Below are positions 21,801-36,800 of a DNA stretch of 64,000 nt, one piece after another. This DNA is from Micropterus salmoides (Eukaryota > Chordata > Actinopteri > Centrarchiformes > Centrarchidae), in the NCBI RefSeq assembly GCF_014851395.1, contig NW_024041151.1, positions 28,031,832 through 28,095,831 on the forward strand. The letters run 5' to 3'. The first letter of the stretch is position 1. Each line of letters opens with the position of its first letter. The notes under the pieces are model-generated. The model ran no database searches. It was not told the DNA's origin and saw only the letters and a list, made by a program, of their open reading frames with translations. A program made the translations under genes and the position numbers.

Positions 21801-24800
21801 CTAAACCACTAATCAATCCATCGTCTGACCGAAATGCGTTCAGCGATCTTATAATTGATCTGTATAACCCACTATGTTTATGAAAATCATTTTATAAAAA
21901 GGTATAGCCTACTTGTCAGCATGGGTATTATCCTTGAATATTGGTTAAAAGCTATTACTAAAGGAGGCCAAGTAGTACTACTCTGTTCACCCTGTCAGTT
22001 CATTAAGTCCATAAAACATGTGACAGCGATACCACAGTATACTATAGGCTAATAAGCCCTGAATTATTACTATACAAGTCCTGTTTTTAAGTTATTATTC
22101 ATAATCTGCTGTCTAAAATTACTAATCATGCTTATAATAAAATACTTTGTGAGCTCTTTGCGATACAGATCAGAAGCGTTAAAGTCTTGCAGAAACTTCT
22201 GCCAGTCACCGGAGTTTGATTTCCCCACATGGGTCCTGATGAAAGCTGTCCAATCAACAAGTTACCTGTACGTGTGTTTAATGTCATGGTTACTTCTCTG
22301 GTTTGTTTGTAAAAATGCAGTGTGAACATGAACCGGACCAGAACTAAAATGCAACAGTATAATTTTTTTCCACTTGGTCCGGACCAAATGAACTGAACTA
22401 CAGGTTTAAAAGCACCCTTAGATAGTCGGTCCAGTTTTATGTATTTTTAAGAGGCAGTTTCATCCAACAATATACTTTAACCTATACAGCATGTTGCTGT
22501 ATAGGTTATTTTTAGTACAGGTCAACTAACAGTATGACTCCTCTCTGTAGCCTGAGGTGATGGTACCTTTCTTATCTCCGGTCAGGATCCAGATCTTGAT
22601 GTCGGCCTTGGCCAGTGTGGCGATGGTCTCTGGAACGCCTTCCTGCAATTTGTCCTCAATGGCTGTTGCCCCAATCAGCTGGACAGAGGGATAACAGGTT
22701 GTTAGATGTGGCTGACAGATCATTGATTTAACTTTCATAGAATTTCAGCAAAAAACGCCCAGACTGTTAGTGAAGGGTAAAGAGCCTCAAACTGTTTTTC
22801 AGCTGGATTTTTAAAAGGTTGTGGCTGCTGCCAAAGGACACCATGGCACATTTTACTGACTTTTCTGGTGTTGAGGATAAAAAGTTAAAAAGGCAAACGG
22901 ATAATCAGATTTGAGCAGTGTGCTTCTACTCTAACCGGTTTTCTCAGTGTTGCCCCCACTTTCCCAACGAAAACTCAAATTTTGTTAGGAATGAAGGTCC
23001 ATTCTTGATTCATTTGTCATGATTTTCCTCTCACCATCAGGTTGCTCTCGATCTGCTCGTACACACGGTCGAGGGCACCCTCTCTATCGACCATGGTCAC
23101 CTGGGCTTCTTTGTGTTTCATGGACCAGTTGTTGTACTCTTCTGCGCTGAGGTCTTTGTAACACAAGCACAGCGTCCTCAAGGTCGCGTTGGCAAAGATC
23201 TGAAGCACAAAACACAGACCGCGTTTCCTTCCACAGGAACAAGAGAAAAACAGCTGCAGACGTGCATGTCATCGTTTCTGTCTTCATGCCAACAGTGTAA
23301 ATGAGAATAAAGCAATGTGAACTCACATCCAGAGCTTCCTGGGTGGCTTCTTTATGTCTGGAGTTGGGGGAAAGTCGCTCATAGATGACTGTGTCAGCTC
23401 CTTTACAGTAGAGACGAATGCGACCATCAGGAAACTTCACTGAGAGAGAAGGGACAGTAGGACAGAGGATGAGAGGTCACTATTGTGTAAGTCACAAGTC
23501 TTTAGCTTTGAATATACATTCCAGAGTCAAGACCAGCCCTAAACTTTGTGTTTCAAGTTGTCAACTGGTGCACGCTGCCAAACGCACCTTTGCCTCCTAC
23601 TAAGGCAACATGCTGTTAGATTCATTGGCGTTAACGTCCTGTCCTACATTTTTTGATTTTGTCAAGTCTTAGGTCAGCAGTTATTTGATGCTTTAATTCA
23701 TGATTAACATCTGAGCCCTGCTTGCAATTAAGACGGCTGGGTGAATACTGCGGCTCCAACCTTGATCACCAATCCCCAGTGCAAGACCCAGAATATGTGG
23801 CATTAGTTTTGTATAGTGGGAGGAAGTGGAGAAGCGTCATCCATCTTTATGTAAAGTCTATGGTTCCTACTGAAGAATAACTAAGGTATAATATAAACAG
23901 ATCTCAAATATTTAGTTGTATGTGGGGTTAAGTCTAAATAATCTACAGTGTTTGTATTCATAGTAACGAAGGAACATTTCATTCAGCACAACAGAGTGGG
24001 TCACCGTCGTGTTTTTAATAGTTTTTGGACTTATGGCGCTCTAAGGCACAGAGGACGAGATATACCCACAGACTGTATAAAATAAGCTACCAGGCTTTGG
24101 ATATATAGACAATGTTAGTACTGTGGGTTCCGTTAAGTGCTGGTCTTAGAATTTTAAGGAAGTAAGATTATTGCCAGACTTAACCTGTATTCATTTTCAA
24201 GTATGTTTTTATATTTAGTTTTATGAAACATTTTGATTTCGAGTTTGTGTGAATTGACTGCAGCTCCCTTGTAGATATGTTATCGTTGGTCAAGCTTTAT
24301 GTAATAGGTTTTCAGCAGCTAGCATGTCACTTATTTTCTTCTTCTTCTTCTTATAATTAATGTAAACAACAAATAACCAGCAATGATGTGTTTTGTATGG
24401 GCAATTGTATGTGTGTGTGTGTGTCTGTGCACTCGTACAGATGATAGACATGCGCTTGCGGTCGGAGTTGAAGTCGAGCAGCGCCAACATTTCGTAGGTG
24501 GTCTCCTGCTCCATCTCCTTGATGGTGATTGTGTCCTGCGTACGAGACAGAAACACATAGCCGAAGTTCCTGGCTGCCGTCACCAGAGCACCCTCATCGG
24601 GAGACGCTGCCTGGTACACCAGATCACCTGAGAGAAACACATGAACCCATATATGAAGAGGTCATGCCTCCTGTTCTCTTTTAAAGTAAAGGATCTTCCT
24701 ACACAGTTTTTATTCAGTCCTCTTTAGGGGATGTTAGGGTTAATTGGCAGGTGCTGCAGCCTATCACAGTTAGCCATGGTGGTTGCTTTTTACCTATCCC

Positions 24801-27800
24801 ACCTTAGTTCCACTCAGGCTTCCCTTTTGCCAAAACAAGATTTTAGGATTACCGTCTTTGTGCTCCACCATGACGGTGTGGCAGAGGGACAGCAGTTTGA
24901 AGAACTCTGAAACATCTTTATCCTTCCTGGATCGGATGCAGGCAACCAGGGAATGATCCATGAACGTGAACTTTCTGTCAGCGTACTGGTTCCAGCTCCA
25001 ATCCACCGACTAACATGAAAACAAAAATGAAAATGTTGGGTTTTTTTTTTTTTTTTTTTTAAAGTTAGTAATTATTCTGTTGACTTACACTTTAACAAAA
25101 TTATAAACGCAACACTTTTGTTTTTGCCCCCATTCGTCATGAGCTGAACTCAAAGATCTAAGACTTTCTCTATGTACACAAAAGGCCTATTTCTCTCAAA
25201 TATTGTTCAAATCTGTGTTAGTGAGCACCTCCTTGCTGAAATAATCCATCCAACTCACAGGTGTGGCATATCAAGATGTTGATCAGACAGCATGGGTATT
25301 GCACAGGTGTGCCTTAGGCTGGCCACAATAAAAGACCACTCCAAAATGTTACTACTAATGTTTCTACTATAGACTGTATGGAAGACATGACATTTATACA
25401 AATTAACTACACTGAACAAAATTATAAACCAAACACTTTTGTTGCATTTATAATTTTGTTCAGTGTAGTTAACTGATCAAAATCTGAAAAGTAAGTCCAT
25501 TTGATATTTTACCTTTCCTCTGTCCAGCGCCACTCCCTCAGCAGTGGTCGGGTCACCTGTGGAAAGGACAGCAAAAACTTGGAATGACAAACTACAGATT
25601 TACAGTACAGGGTACAGCAAGTTATAGCTATAACCAATCTACATTTGTTCTGCATTCGATTTTTCTTTCTGTCCTTTGTAAAGCACTTTGTAACTGTATC
25701 TGACTTTGTCTGTGCTGTAGTCTGACAGCCATTTCTCTTTGTAGATTTTATTTAATCTGTATTTCTGCTCTTATCCAAGTCGCACTTCTTTCTGTAGCAG
25801 TGCACCAGTTTCCCCAAAGGGATCATTAAAGGTTTTTTTTTTTTTTTTTTTTTGATTTCTGATAACACAATGCTGTCAACAGGTATTGGCAGACTGAACA
25901 TACAAACCCTTTAGTTCCTGCAAACTGGTTGCATGTGTATAAAATCGATTTCATGTAAAAATCCTCCATATTAGTCAACAGTATGTCTGACATTTTTGGC
26001 ATCAATAAGACACTGAGACAATAACAAATTGTCACTGCAATAATAGGCAGCAGGTGTCACTCATGTGCTTTCTTTGTCCTCTTTACCTCCACAACTACCT
26101 TTTAATGGTTCCCTTCCTGTATCTTTCCATTTTTCCCTCACAGGTTATTTCAAACATTTTACATCTTTGAGTAAGGCACTAATGCTGCCACATTTAGCGT
26201 CTCAGTTTTTCTTGGCTCAGGTACCTCAGTTAAGGTTAATATGGGTTGACAAAACTACTAAAACAGTTCCAATACATTTGGAGCAGATATTTTATTTATT
26301 TTCATGTTAGAGTGAACTAAAGCGGAGCAGTACCGTAGGTGCGTCCAGCAATGCTGCACTTCTTGAACTGCATGATGTTCTGTGTCAGGGTTCCCGTCTT
26401 GTCGGAGAAGATGTACTCGATCTGACCCAGCTGCTCGTTTAGGGTGGTGGTTCGAGCCTGCACAGGGGCAAGAATTGATTTAATAAAAAAAAACTGCAGA
26501 ATAATGCAGATTGAAATTTATCACTGAACTTTGGTCACATGATAATAAGCACCTGAATAAATAGAAAAACTCAAGACTGTTGAAAGCTCTGGATTAGGTG
26601 GACCTTGAGTTAAGATTATTTTGTCAGAAAAGGGGGAAATGTTTTGTTCTCCCTTTCTTTTAGCTGTAAAAAGTTAGATCCTTTGAAATAAATAGATTGT
26701 TGATTATGACATGCACTATTTCTGGTAATACATTAGAACATTTTAACAAACTGTATCATCATCAGTGTAGGATGTGCAGTAAGAAAAAAAAAAAAAAGCA
26801 TGAATATGAACTTTTAAAATACTGATTAAGGCATTCTCTCTTGCCTAAATGCATTGGGAGTACATGAAGTACTCCTAAAGTTTCAAGAAAATAGAACATA
26901 AAACAGCATCTTATGTAAAAGACCATCTGCAATATCTGCCATTATGTTACATTATGTACTGTATCTGTATTTTTCTGTGTATCACTGTATATTTAAAACT
27001 CTGTAAAATAGAAATATCATTGCAATATACTGGCAAATAACCTGCAGGTGTTGTCATCCTTACATGAATTATACCTGATGAAGGAAGTCTAACATTTAGC
27101 TCTCTTTCTCTTACCTGCAAATTATAATAAATCTGTGCATAGGGTGTTTGATGTATGTTAGTTTTGTCATAAAGTCAAGAAGATTACAATAAGTAGTAAT
27201 AAAATTTTTTTTTAAAGTAGTAATAATGTACCTTAGATGGTGTGTCTTTCTCTGGGAAATACATCTGCAGATCCCAGTTGATGAACCTACTCTGGCCCAG
27301 ACGAATCGCCTCCACGCTGAACACAAAGCAGACAAACAGGAAATTAAGTTTTAGTTTGACAGTTATCTGTTGGAGGCAGAGCTGCTCCTTGACCACTGCA
27401 TGTGAATGTGACAATAAACCCAACTTGTAACGAGCTAATGCTGCTCTTCCAAAACCCTTATAAACGCAGATGCTGTCTTTTCCAAACTGCCAGAAGAAGG
27501 AAACATTAACTTCTCTAAGCCACGTCGCTGACATCTTTCCCTTTATTAACATTATTAGTCAGAGGTGGGTAGAGTAGCCACAAAAATTTTACTCAAATAA
27601 AAGAAAAAGTGGTCATCAAAATAACTGCTAGTAAGAGTGTAGGAGTACAAATGCATTTACTGAAAAGTTTACTTGGGTGTCTTTTTCTCCCCAAGTCTTT
27701 TATTTTATATGGATGTGACTGGAATTATTTCACTTACTTAAAGGTAAAGAAGCAAACATACACTGGTATTTATTTGTGATGAAAGGAAAAGTCATCATTT

Positions 27801-30800
27801 CCTGATTAGATAACCCTAACCACATTTAGAGCGGGACAGTTTTTCCAGTGTGAACACAAAATACTACATTGAGATTATAGTCTGTTAGGTACGTAAAGTT
27901 TGTTTAAATATATAAATTATTTTTTGTTTCATAAAATAAATTATTTAGCAAATCAAATTAGGATATAAAGCTGTGATGTTTTTTAAAATAATTTACTGCC
28001 CATTAAATCCAGGTGTGTTCATTTCTTCACGTTTACCTGAGGAAGATCATCTGTGGTTGAAGCATATCAGACACAGACACATCCACGTGAAATGTAGTTT
28101 GTCTTTTTTGTAGTTTGTCTCTCTTCATCAGGCTAAACCGACGAGCATCCCTAGTTACATATTAGCATTACCTCAACAGATACTGCTCTGTCAGTAAAGT
28201 CACTCACTTCACAACCGGAGCCCTCTGCACCAACAAGGTCTCATCCCAGTGCTTCCCGGACAAAACGTCGGTATCGGATGACGACCATGCTGGCTGTACA
28301 GCGCACTAAATCATCATCTATAAATATTAGCTGCTAGCGCTTTTTGTAGGCTGTACAACCATGCTGTAGCTCCAGCCATTATTCTGCTCTGAACAGAGTC
28401 ATGTTGATGCTTGACAAAGCACTTGGAATGCAGCAGATCAGGAATGCAAAATAAATAAATGCATGCCTTTGCTATTTTAAATGAACCAGGAACATGATAC
28501 ACAACAAGAACAGGGGGACTGGAATAAGACCATCATTGGACAAACAAATAAGTAGAAAAAAAAAAGAACATTAAACTATCCCTTTCCATTTCACCCATGT
28601 CTTTGTGTAGTCATAGTATTCTGTAGATTGACAGATGGCCTATTAAAAAGCCAGTAGTAGGAGGGTTTCTCTGAAGCCAGCATTTACTAATAATGACGTT
28701 TACTTGCAGCCATAAAGATCCTCAGGAGATCAATATCACTTTTACACAAACTTTGGACCTACCTTCCAGAAACAAGGAAGAGAAGTGTGACATCAATACT
28801 TAAACCGAGCATTCCTTCACGCTAGCACTCCCAGTTTCACCCAGAAAGGCTGAATATGTGGACAAGACCCAAAAATGTGGGTAATGTTTTACTGACCTGA
28901 CATAAAGCGAAATGGGCACCATGGTGTTGAGGACAATGATGTATCCCCAGAAGGTGAGGAAGCCTCTGTAGGTGGAGTTCTGGTCAAGGCCGTCAAACAG
29001 ATACCAGGCCTTAGAGCCGATCGACTCGTACCAGAAGGTGTGACCGATGGCCAGCCCTGCCGCCACCAGGATTAGCAGCACAAAGATCTACAGGGAGGGG
29101 GAACAGAAACACAGTTCTTCACTGGGTGACTAAGAAAAAGTATTATTAATTAAAACATTTTATAATAACCTGTTATTTAAAAAAGTGAATTTAATGTCTG
29201 ACAGGGAGACTCCCGCATGCTACATTTTATGATTACCTCTGTTTGAACATTTGTGTGCACAGGGATGGCAACAACAATTTCAAAGTCAATACAGACCAGC
29301 GGTCGGCAATAGGTGGCTCGCAGGCCAAATAACAGCCAGCAATAATATCTGGTCGGTGGCCAGATTACTTTGATAGCGGCAAAAAAAACAAACAAAAAAA
29401 ACATTATAGTGGCTGGTGCTAAAACAGATCTCAGTCATGAAAGCATAACTTACTCACATAATCACTTCCTCTTAAGTGATTGTGGCTACAAAATAAAAGC
29501 ACAAGAGCATCTTTGCAGCAGTACTTTATGTCTTGTTTAATTGAGAGCTTTAACTTTAAAAAGCTCTGAAGGAAATTTAAGAGAGTCTCTGGCTTGCTTG
29601 ACACACTTCTGAAAAATCAGCCATTGATCGGATTCCCCTGAATGACAAACGCAGGAATCTCCTCTGCCTGAAGATACTGGGGAAATGAAAATAAGCATCC
29701 ATTGGTTATTGGTTATGTCGCCGGGGAGGCACACACTCCACACTAAATTGTGAACATGTAAATCAATGTCTTCAGTATCAATTTGTTGAAAAGGGAGAAA
29801 AACTACTGACTGAGCTAAACAGGCACGCAGTAAATGACGGATTATAAATTTAACAAAATTGGCCTGATGGCAGACTTATTTGCCGACCCCTGATATAGAC
29901 TATAGATAGCAGTTTAGTAAAATCAAAAAAGGTTGCACAGTATTTATGAGATCTGAAGAAATATAGCTTGTGAAGAGGAATTAAACCGATTATAAAATCA
30001 TTCATTAAAAATATTTATTCTGCCAAATGATTTAAGGTTTAATAAGAATAAATTGTGTGTGCTGAAATCATTACCTGTGCAAAATTGTGTGACAGGCTGT
30101 GGCAGCGGATTATTGTTATTGTCAGCGGTCAATAAAATCCCTTTCCCATTGACTTTGCTGTACTTAGCTAATTAGCCAATTGCAGTACAGTCTTGTGCCA
30201 TCGGTAGGCCACGCTCACATGGTACTGAGGAGGTAGTTAAACAGTGTTTCCCCACATTTAGACTTGGTACATTTTGCGACCCACTTTGGCATTTTGCAGA
30301 GAAACACAGAGAAAGTTGTTTTCTTATTCCGTAACAGAACGCTGACATGGTGGATATTTTACAAGCACGGACCGAGCAACAGTGAACACACCAGTGTAGA
30401 TGTCATTCGTTAGCTACCACTTTGGTTTGATTTTGCGTGTGGGGAAATGAGAACTGAAGGGAAAGGGAGTAGTTTTAAGTAGAAAGTAAACACTAAAACA
30501 AGGTGGAGAATGAAGTACATTTTAATGGTGAAATAAGCTAGTAGAAAACCCTGACTCTGACTCAAACTTACTGTGTAAACCATGTAGTTCATCAGCTCAT
30601 CAATTTTGGTCCTCTTGAACCTCGTCTTCCCCCCATTCTTCATGATTTTGGTGTCGGCTCCTACGGCAAACATTTGAAAATGGTGAATTCTAGCCATTGC
30701 TACTGGTCCTTACTGGTAACCAGTCATCAATAATACTGTCAGAATATATTGGCAAATGCCCAAAGGATACATCCTCACATGTCTTGTTTTGTTGGACCAA

Positions 30801-33800
30801 CAACCCAAAGTTATTCAATTTACCATCATACCAGATGAAGATGGTAATTTACATTTATTCATTTAGCTGACGCTTTTATCCAAAGCTATACATGTCAGAG
30901 GTCGCACTATCGTCTATGTGCCATCACCACCCCCCACAATTAATCAACTGTTGCAGATTAATTATCTAAGACATTAACTGATTAACCATTTCAGGGATAT
31001 TTGTTATGTGTTGTTTTTTTTTTTAAAGACTAGCTTTAAAATAAGCTTTGAATGGTTCTGCAGTGACATCATCTCATGTGGAGCAGTGATGCAGTGGAGG
31101 GTTCACACACCTGCAAAGATGACAAGCCCGTGAGTCTCCTCTGTGTTTCTGATGGTGCAGCCTCGGAGCAGCATGTTGTCCAGGTCCAAAGGGTAGCGCT
31201 TCGTCTGCCACAGCATCGTCCCTGTGAATTTGTCCAGGCGGTTGTTTGGCTCCTCGCACTCGATCAGGGCTTCAGGAGAAATGAATGGTACACAAGGAGG
31301 GCTTTCATTCAAGTCACAAAAGTAAAAACTATTCAAATTAGAAGCGTTCTTCTCTGTGCAGCATGTATTAGTTCTGTATCTTTCATGACAGTCTGTCATT
31401 AGTAAAGTAAAGATGAAAATCAGGGTTAACCCTTAACCCTCTGACCTCTACTGACCACCCTCTGCCACAGCGCTTTAAATTCCCTTCAACTACAGTGGCT
31501 TGTACTTGAACACTTCAGTCACATTATCAGGTTTATCTTATTTATTTAATTGCACAGTGGAAATTATTCTATCACCTTACCTTAATGTTAACTGATGATT
31601 TTTTGAAGTGAAAAATACCCCTATAACAAATACAGTTTCTATTTCTTTAAGAAGTAAAACACAAAGACTACCAGACCTTACCTGAAACTAAAAATTAACT
31701 CATGTTCACATTACATAATCTAAACACGCTTAATTCTTATCTGTGCCTGCTGCTGTTATCAGAGTCAGTGTGTGATATTATTTAATCACTGGTTCTATGT
31801 ATTAATTACTTTTGTTTGTTTTGTCTGTTTGAGTGATTAAAAGCAAATAAACGTAGGCTTGCAGTTGTGAACCATGCTTACCATCAAACTCAGCCAGCTG
31901 ACGTTCCTCCTGCAGTCTCTCATCAGTCACACGGAGTCCCATCCTAAATTTCAGGTTGGTCTCCCTGTAGAGGAAAGGAAACGTACAGAAAGGAGGACTG
32001 AAAACCAAGCACTAAGGGACAGCAGAGCAGACACAGTTAAACAGTTTGGAAAGAGGAGTTTCTGCACATGTTGAGGGTGACTTGGCCAGCCTGGATAAAT
32101 AAAGCTTATTTATGAAAACAAATGAGTTCTTAATTCATTCTCTGATACCAGTTACATGCCTCCAAGCTCTGAAAAACACAAAGAAAGGTGAGAGTGATCT
32201 CGGTTTCAGTTTAGTTACCATTTATTGTAAAAATAAAAGGCATTTCATTTGGGCAGGCCAGTCTGTTTGATTTCAAGGCGTTTCTCACTTACTCAAAGAA
32301 TATACACTGGTCACATGGCCGAGCTTGTTTAGCTCTTGGCAAAAGCTCTTCACACATTTACTCTCCTCTTATCAGTGAGTAATTTGTTGACTGAACGCTT
32401 GAGAAATCTACAGCTCAAACAAAAACTTATCAGAGCAAAGAGAGCAGCTCCAGCGGCGACTCTGTACAAAATGCAGTTCCTTATTTCAAAACTAAGTGTG
32501 TATAACACTGAATTATGATAAAGATCACAGTTTGTTTGTTTTTTTGGTGGCAGAAAGTACATTTAAAAAGTGAAGATTCTTACCCGTCGAGCTCAGCCGT
32601 TTCTACATAGCACAGGCTGTTTGGGTTGGAGCTGGATAACAGCAGGATGTCCGCCTGAAGAAAATAAATTTAAATATTAAAAATGTGAAATGCATCAACT
32701 TACTGACCATGAAACTAAATAAACATACAGCAGTTACCCATGTTACTGCTCACTAGCTAGGCTACATCAGAACACCCACCCGTCCTGTAACAACTGATAA
32801 ATTTACCATAAAATATACTGAAAATAATAAGCTTACGAACATTTGAAAGTAAACTACAAGAATTTCCTCAAATCTTGCATGTCAGTTATGTATTTTGTGG
32901 ATGCAGGAGAAACCTTCATGGTGGTTTTCACCCACTGGGTCAGTTTGAAACGACAGGTCACACATGCCCATTTAAACAATCTCTAATTATGCAGGCTAAA
33001 TCATCCCACCGGAATGAAGTCATTCTTCTTCAGACGAACCACATCTCCAACTTTGATGTTCCTCCACTTTGACTCCTGAAACCTGAAGCAGAGAGGACCA
33101 ATCACAGTTTTTATACGTATTTCCATGCCATCACTTTATAATGACATACCAAGACAAGAAAGAATGTACAGTGTGTGCCAGTAAGTGAACACTGGCACAC
33201 ACTGTACAAGAACAAACCTCACATTCAACACAAAATATGTTTTGATATACGCCAGGTGTTAAAGCAGATCCTATTTCAGAAGGCTATATAAAATGCTACA
33301 AAAAAAAAAATTCTTTCTTGGTTAATTTGTCAGTATCTAAACATGTTGACAGGACTTTGGCATACTCCCAGTTCTCAAAACTGTGCCAGTTAAATACAGT
33401 GAATATCTTGGTTTATTAAATCAAAGCAAATAGAAAATTAACTGTGTTCTGACCTGCCGTCAAGCAGGACCTCGCACTTCCTGTTGTTGACCTCCTTGTC
33501 CATCCTGTGACGGGCCTGGAAGAACAAAAAAATAAATAAAAAAAATGTATATATATAAAAAAATAAAAGGTCAGAGCAAACCAGATAACATTTAAATATG
33601 TGGCATATGTAACATGGTAGCCGCTGCCATCAGTGCTTGAATGTGTGCGAATGGAATGAATTTGACATGTAGTGCAAGGCGGCAAGAGAGGTGGAAAGAC
33701 TAGAAAGCACCTTCACAAGTACAGTTAGTTGGCAGCCGAAATAGCTCAATTTTTTTTTGCTGTTCCAAAAAATTATCTGATCTGCGGCTCAAAACCGTGA

Positions 33801-36800
33801 TATGAGTTTTGTGATCCATTGCACCCCTGAGTACGGTCCATATAATCACGTGACAATATACTATAGCTTTAATAGTAATTTAATTTATCTTTGCATTAAG
33901 CTTTAAAACTTGGGGGAAAAAAACTATCAAAAAATCTGCCTCTCAAAATCCAGTATTGGTAAGGCTCCAAAAGGTATTCCCATGTGCACTAGCTTCATTC
34001 AAACTGTCTGGTAGAAAACTTCCCTTAAATTACTGCATACCACCATTTTCTCATAGTTCTATGACTGAATGATCAGTAGAACCGTAGAATAAAACGTGAG
34101 CTTGAAGTACTTACAAAAACATCTAACAGAATTCGGGTTTCTTTTGTCAGAGCTTTCAACAAACTCTTACAATAGATTCCACCTGTAGTGGATTTAGCAC
34201 TAGTGGTGTGACGAGATCTCGTGCCACTGTCTCGCGAGACTCGCGCAATTGACATTTTACACATGCTGTCAGTCAAGCCACGCATTTATTTTCTCACGTT
34301 GTGAAATACAAATGTATAACTGATAAGACACGCGGAGCTAATCAACTCCGCCCTGCTGATGCCACACGGCGTACACCCTGACAGTAATCAACCGCACCAC
34401 TCGCGCTGTGAGTCCAGACAGCTGAGATGAGTGGTAACGTAACTGGTAGAGTTTTACAACATAAACATCTGTTTTGGACAGCGAGCTGCACTTTATCAGA
34501 GCTGATGAATTAAATGTGGATTTGTGGTGAGATTTCTGTCTGATCAAGTGTTTCAGTTACTTTCAGTTGCACATGCAGTCTCAAACTGCGTGGGTCCAAT
34601 GGTCTGAACAGGATAACATTACTTCCAGCACATTAATAATGTAATGCACAGCAGAGTAAAGGGCACGTAGACTTCTTATCAAATGATAATGTTATTCTCT
34701 TATGACTTTCTTGACATGTAAGAGAACACATGAGAGATTCTGAAGGTGCACAAGTTTTGAACATGAGCAGAAAATCAGCTGAAACACAGAAGCTATTAAA
34801 GTCCAGGAGTTTCTAACTTAAAAGAAAAAAACCTATTTAAAGAGGTTACTTCCCCAAAATTAAGCCCCTTTTCCACTGTACGGTAGTTTTCGGAGTTGAG
34901 GAGCTCCGCAAGTGACGGCGGGGGAAGCCTGCGGCAACCCGAGTGAGGAGCTCGCGAGTGGTGGGGGGGACTCACATTTGGCGACACATAAGGGGACAAA
35001 CACACGTCCCCAATAAATCATGTAAATCATTACATTTCTGAGAGACTGACACTTGGTTTGCGGTTACGGTAGGTTTAGGCATGTAGTGGTTATGGCAAGT
35101 GTGTGCGTGGTCAAGAGACAGAAGTCCTACCAGATCGTCCACCAGGTCTTTGATAGCAGTGACTCCCAGCACCACGACCAGAGGAATCAGAGTGGTGTAC
35201 CAGGGCAGAGTGGTAATTTGTGGAATAATCTAGAAAAACAGACAAACTGTTTATGGCACTTATTGGGCCTTGTTTTTTATAACACTGTATATCAAAAGAC
35301 TGCTTTTTTTCCTCCTTTTTTTAAAGACATACCTGTAGGATGAGCAGGGCCAGAAAATACAGGTTGGCAGCTCTCTTAAACTGCTCATACAGGTTCAAGG
35401 GCAGGAAGGTGAGAACATTGTACTTGTACGTCTTTATGGCATTTCCCTGCAGAGGACAAACAAATAGCAGACAATGATGAGCCCAAAGTTAGTTAGTATT
35501 TGGTCCTGTGCTGTTAAAGTGCAGAACATATGCACCCCGGGGGGTGATCTGTTCACTGGTCATTATGACTGCTATTCATCCAGTCAAAACAGTTGCGTAA
35601 CGCCACATGGGGCTCTGGAGGAGGTTCTGAGAATCTAACCCAGATTATGTCATAGTGATGTCATCAGGGTTACCTCTGCTAAAAAACAGTCAGTTACAAA
35701 CTAGAGGTCTAGTGTTTAAAAGATGCTTGAAGGGCGCTCACCAGGCAGGAAAGGTCTAATGGAAAGACAACTTGCACTATGGGAAATGTAGGATCATCTG
35801 CAATACCAAATCAATGAAGCTTTAATAGCAGTTACTCAGGTTTTACAAAAATGTATTTATTATTGTCACAATAAATCTCTACGATCAACTTTAAGTGCTG
35901 AAAAACTACTTTTAAAAAAGTACTGGAAATATACTAAAGGTTTGAAGTGAAAGTTTGGTCAATGAGTCTTAGCAGCCATGGCATCGTTTGAAAATAACAG
36001 TGGCTCAAAGTGTGTCTGCCATATATTATTTTATAGTTAAAAGAATGTCCAGAAAGCAAAGCATCTAAGGATGGAAAATGTAAAACATTATTCAGAACTG
36101 TCAAAGATAACTGGCCTTAAAGACAGCAGTTAGTCCTGTATTCACCATGAATCAGCATGCATCACACCAGTTATCACGGTATCAGTACTGAGGTGGTGCT
36201 GTGTTTAAGCAGAGAATAGCCTGGTCTCCACTCAGTGGAGAGCACTTCCCTGTTTATTTCACAGAATAACCTCCATATCTGTGCTGTCTGTTTGGCCTGT
36301 CAGCGTTCCACTTGATCCCAAAGGTGTTGGATAGGGTCGAGGCCAGACCCACAAATTGGGAAAACTATTTCTTTATGGATCTGGCTTTGTGCACGGGGAC
36401 ATTGTCATGTTCAAACAGAAAAAGGGCCAAACACAAACAGTTAACCCAGAGTTGGGGGAACATTATCGATAGATCATTGGACGCTGTTGCATTAAGATGT
36501 CCCTTCATTATAATTAAGGGGTGTTGGGGTGGTGATGGAGCAGTGGATAAGATGTGTGGGAGACTCAGGTTCAACTCCCCACTGTGACCCACCAATGTGT
36601 CCCTGAGCAAGACACTCAGCCCCTAGTTGCTCCAGAGGCGTGCGACCTCTGACATACATAGCAATTGTAAGTCGCTTTGGATAAAAGTGTCAGCTAAATG
36701 AATAAATGTAAGGGGCCCAAAACAAACCAGTAAAGACACTCCCAGACCAAAGCTATATAGGCAGAGGCTGGGGCTAGAGCATTACTTTAAGGAAACAATT

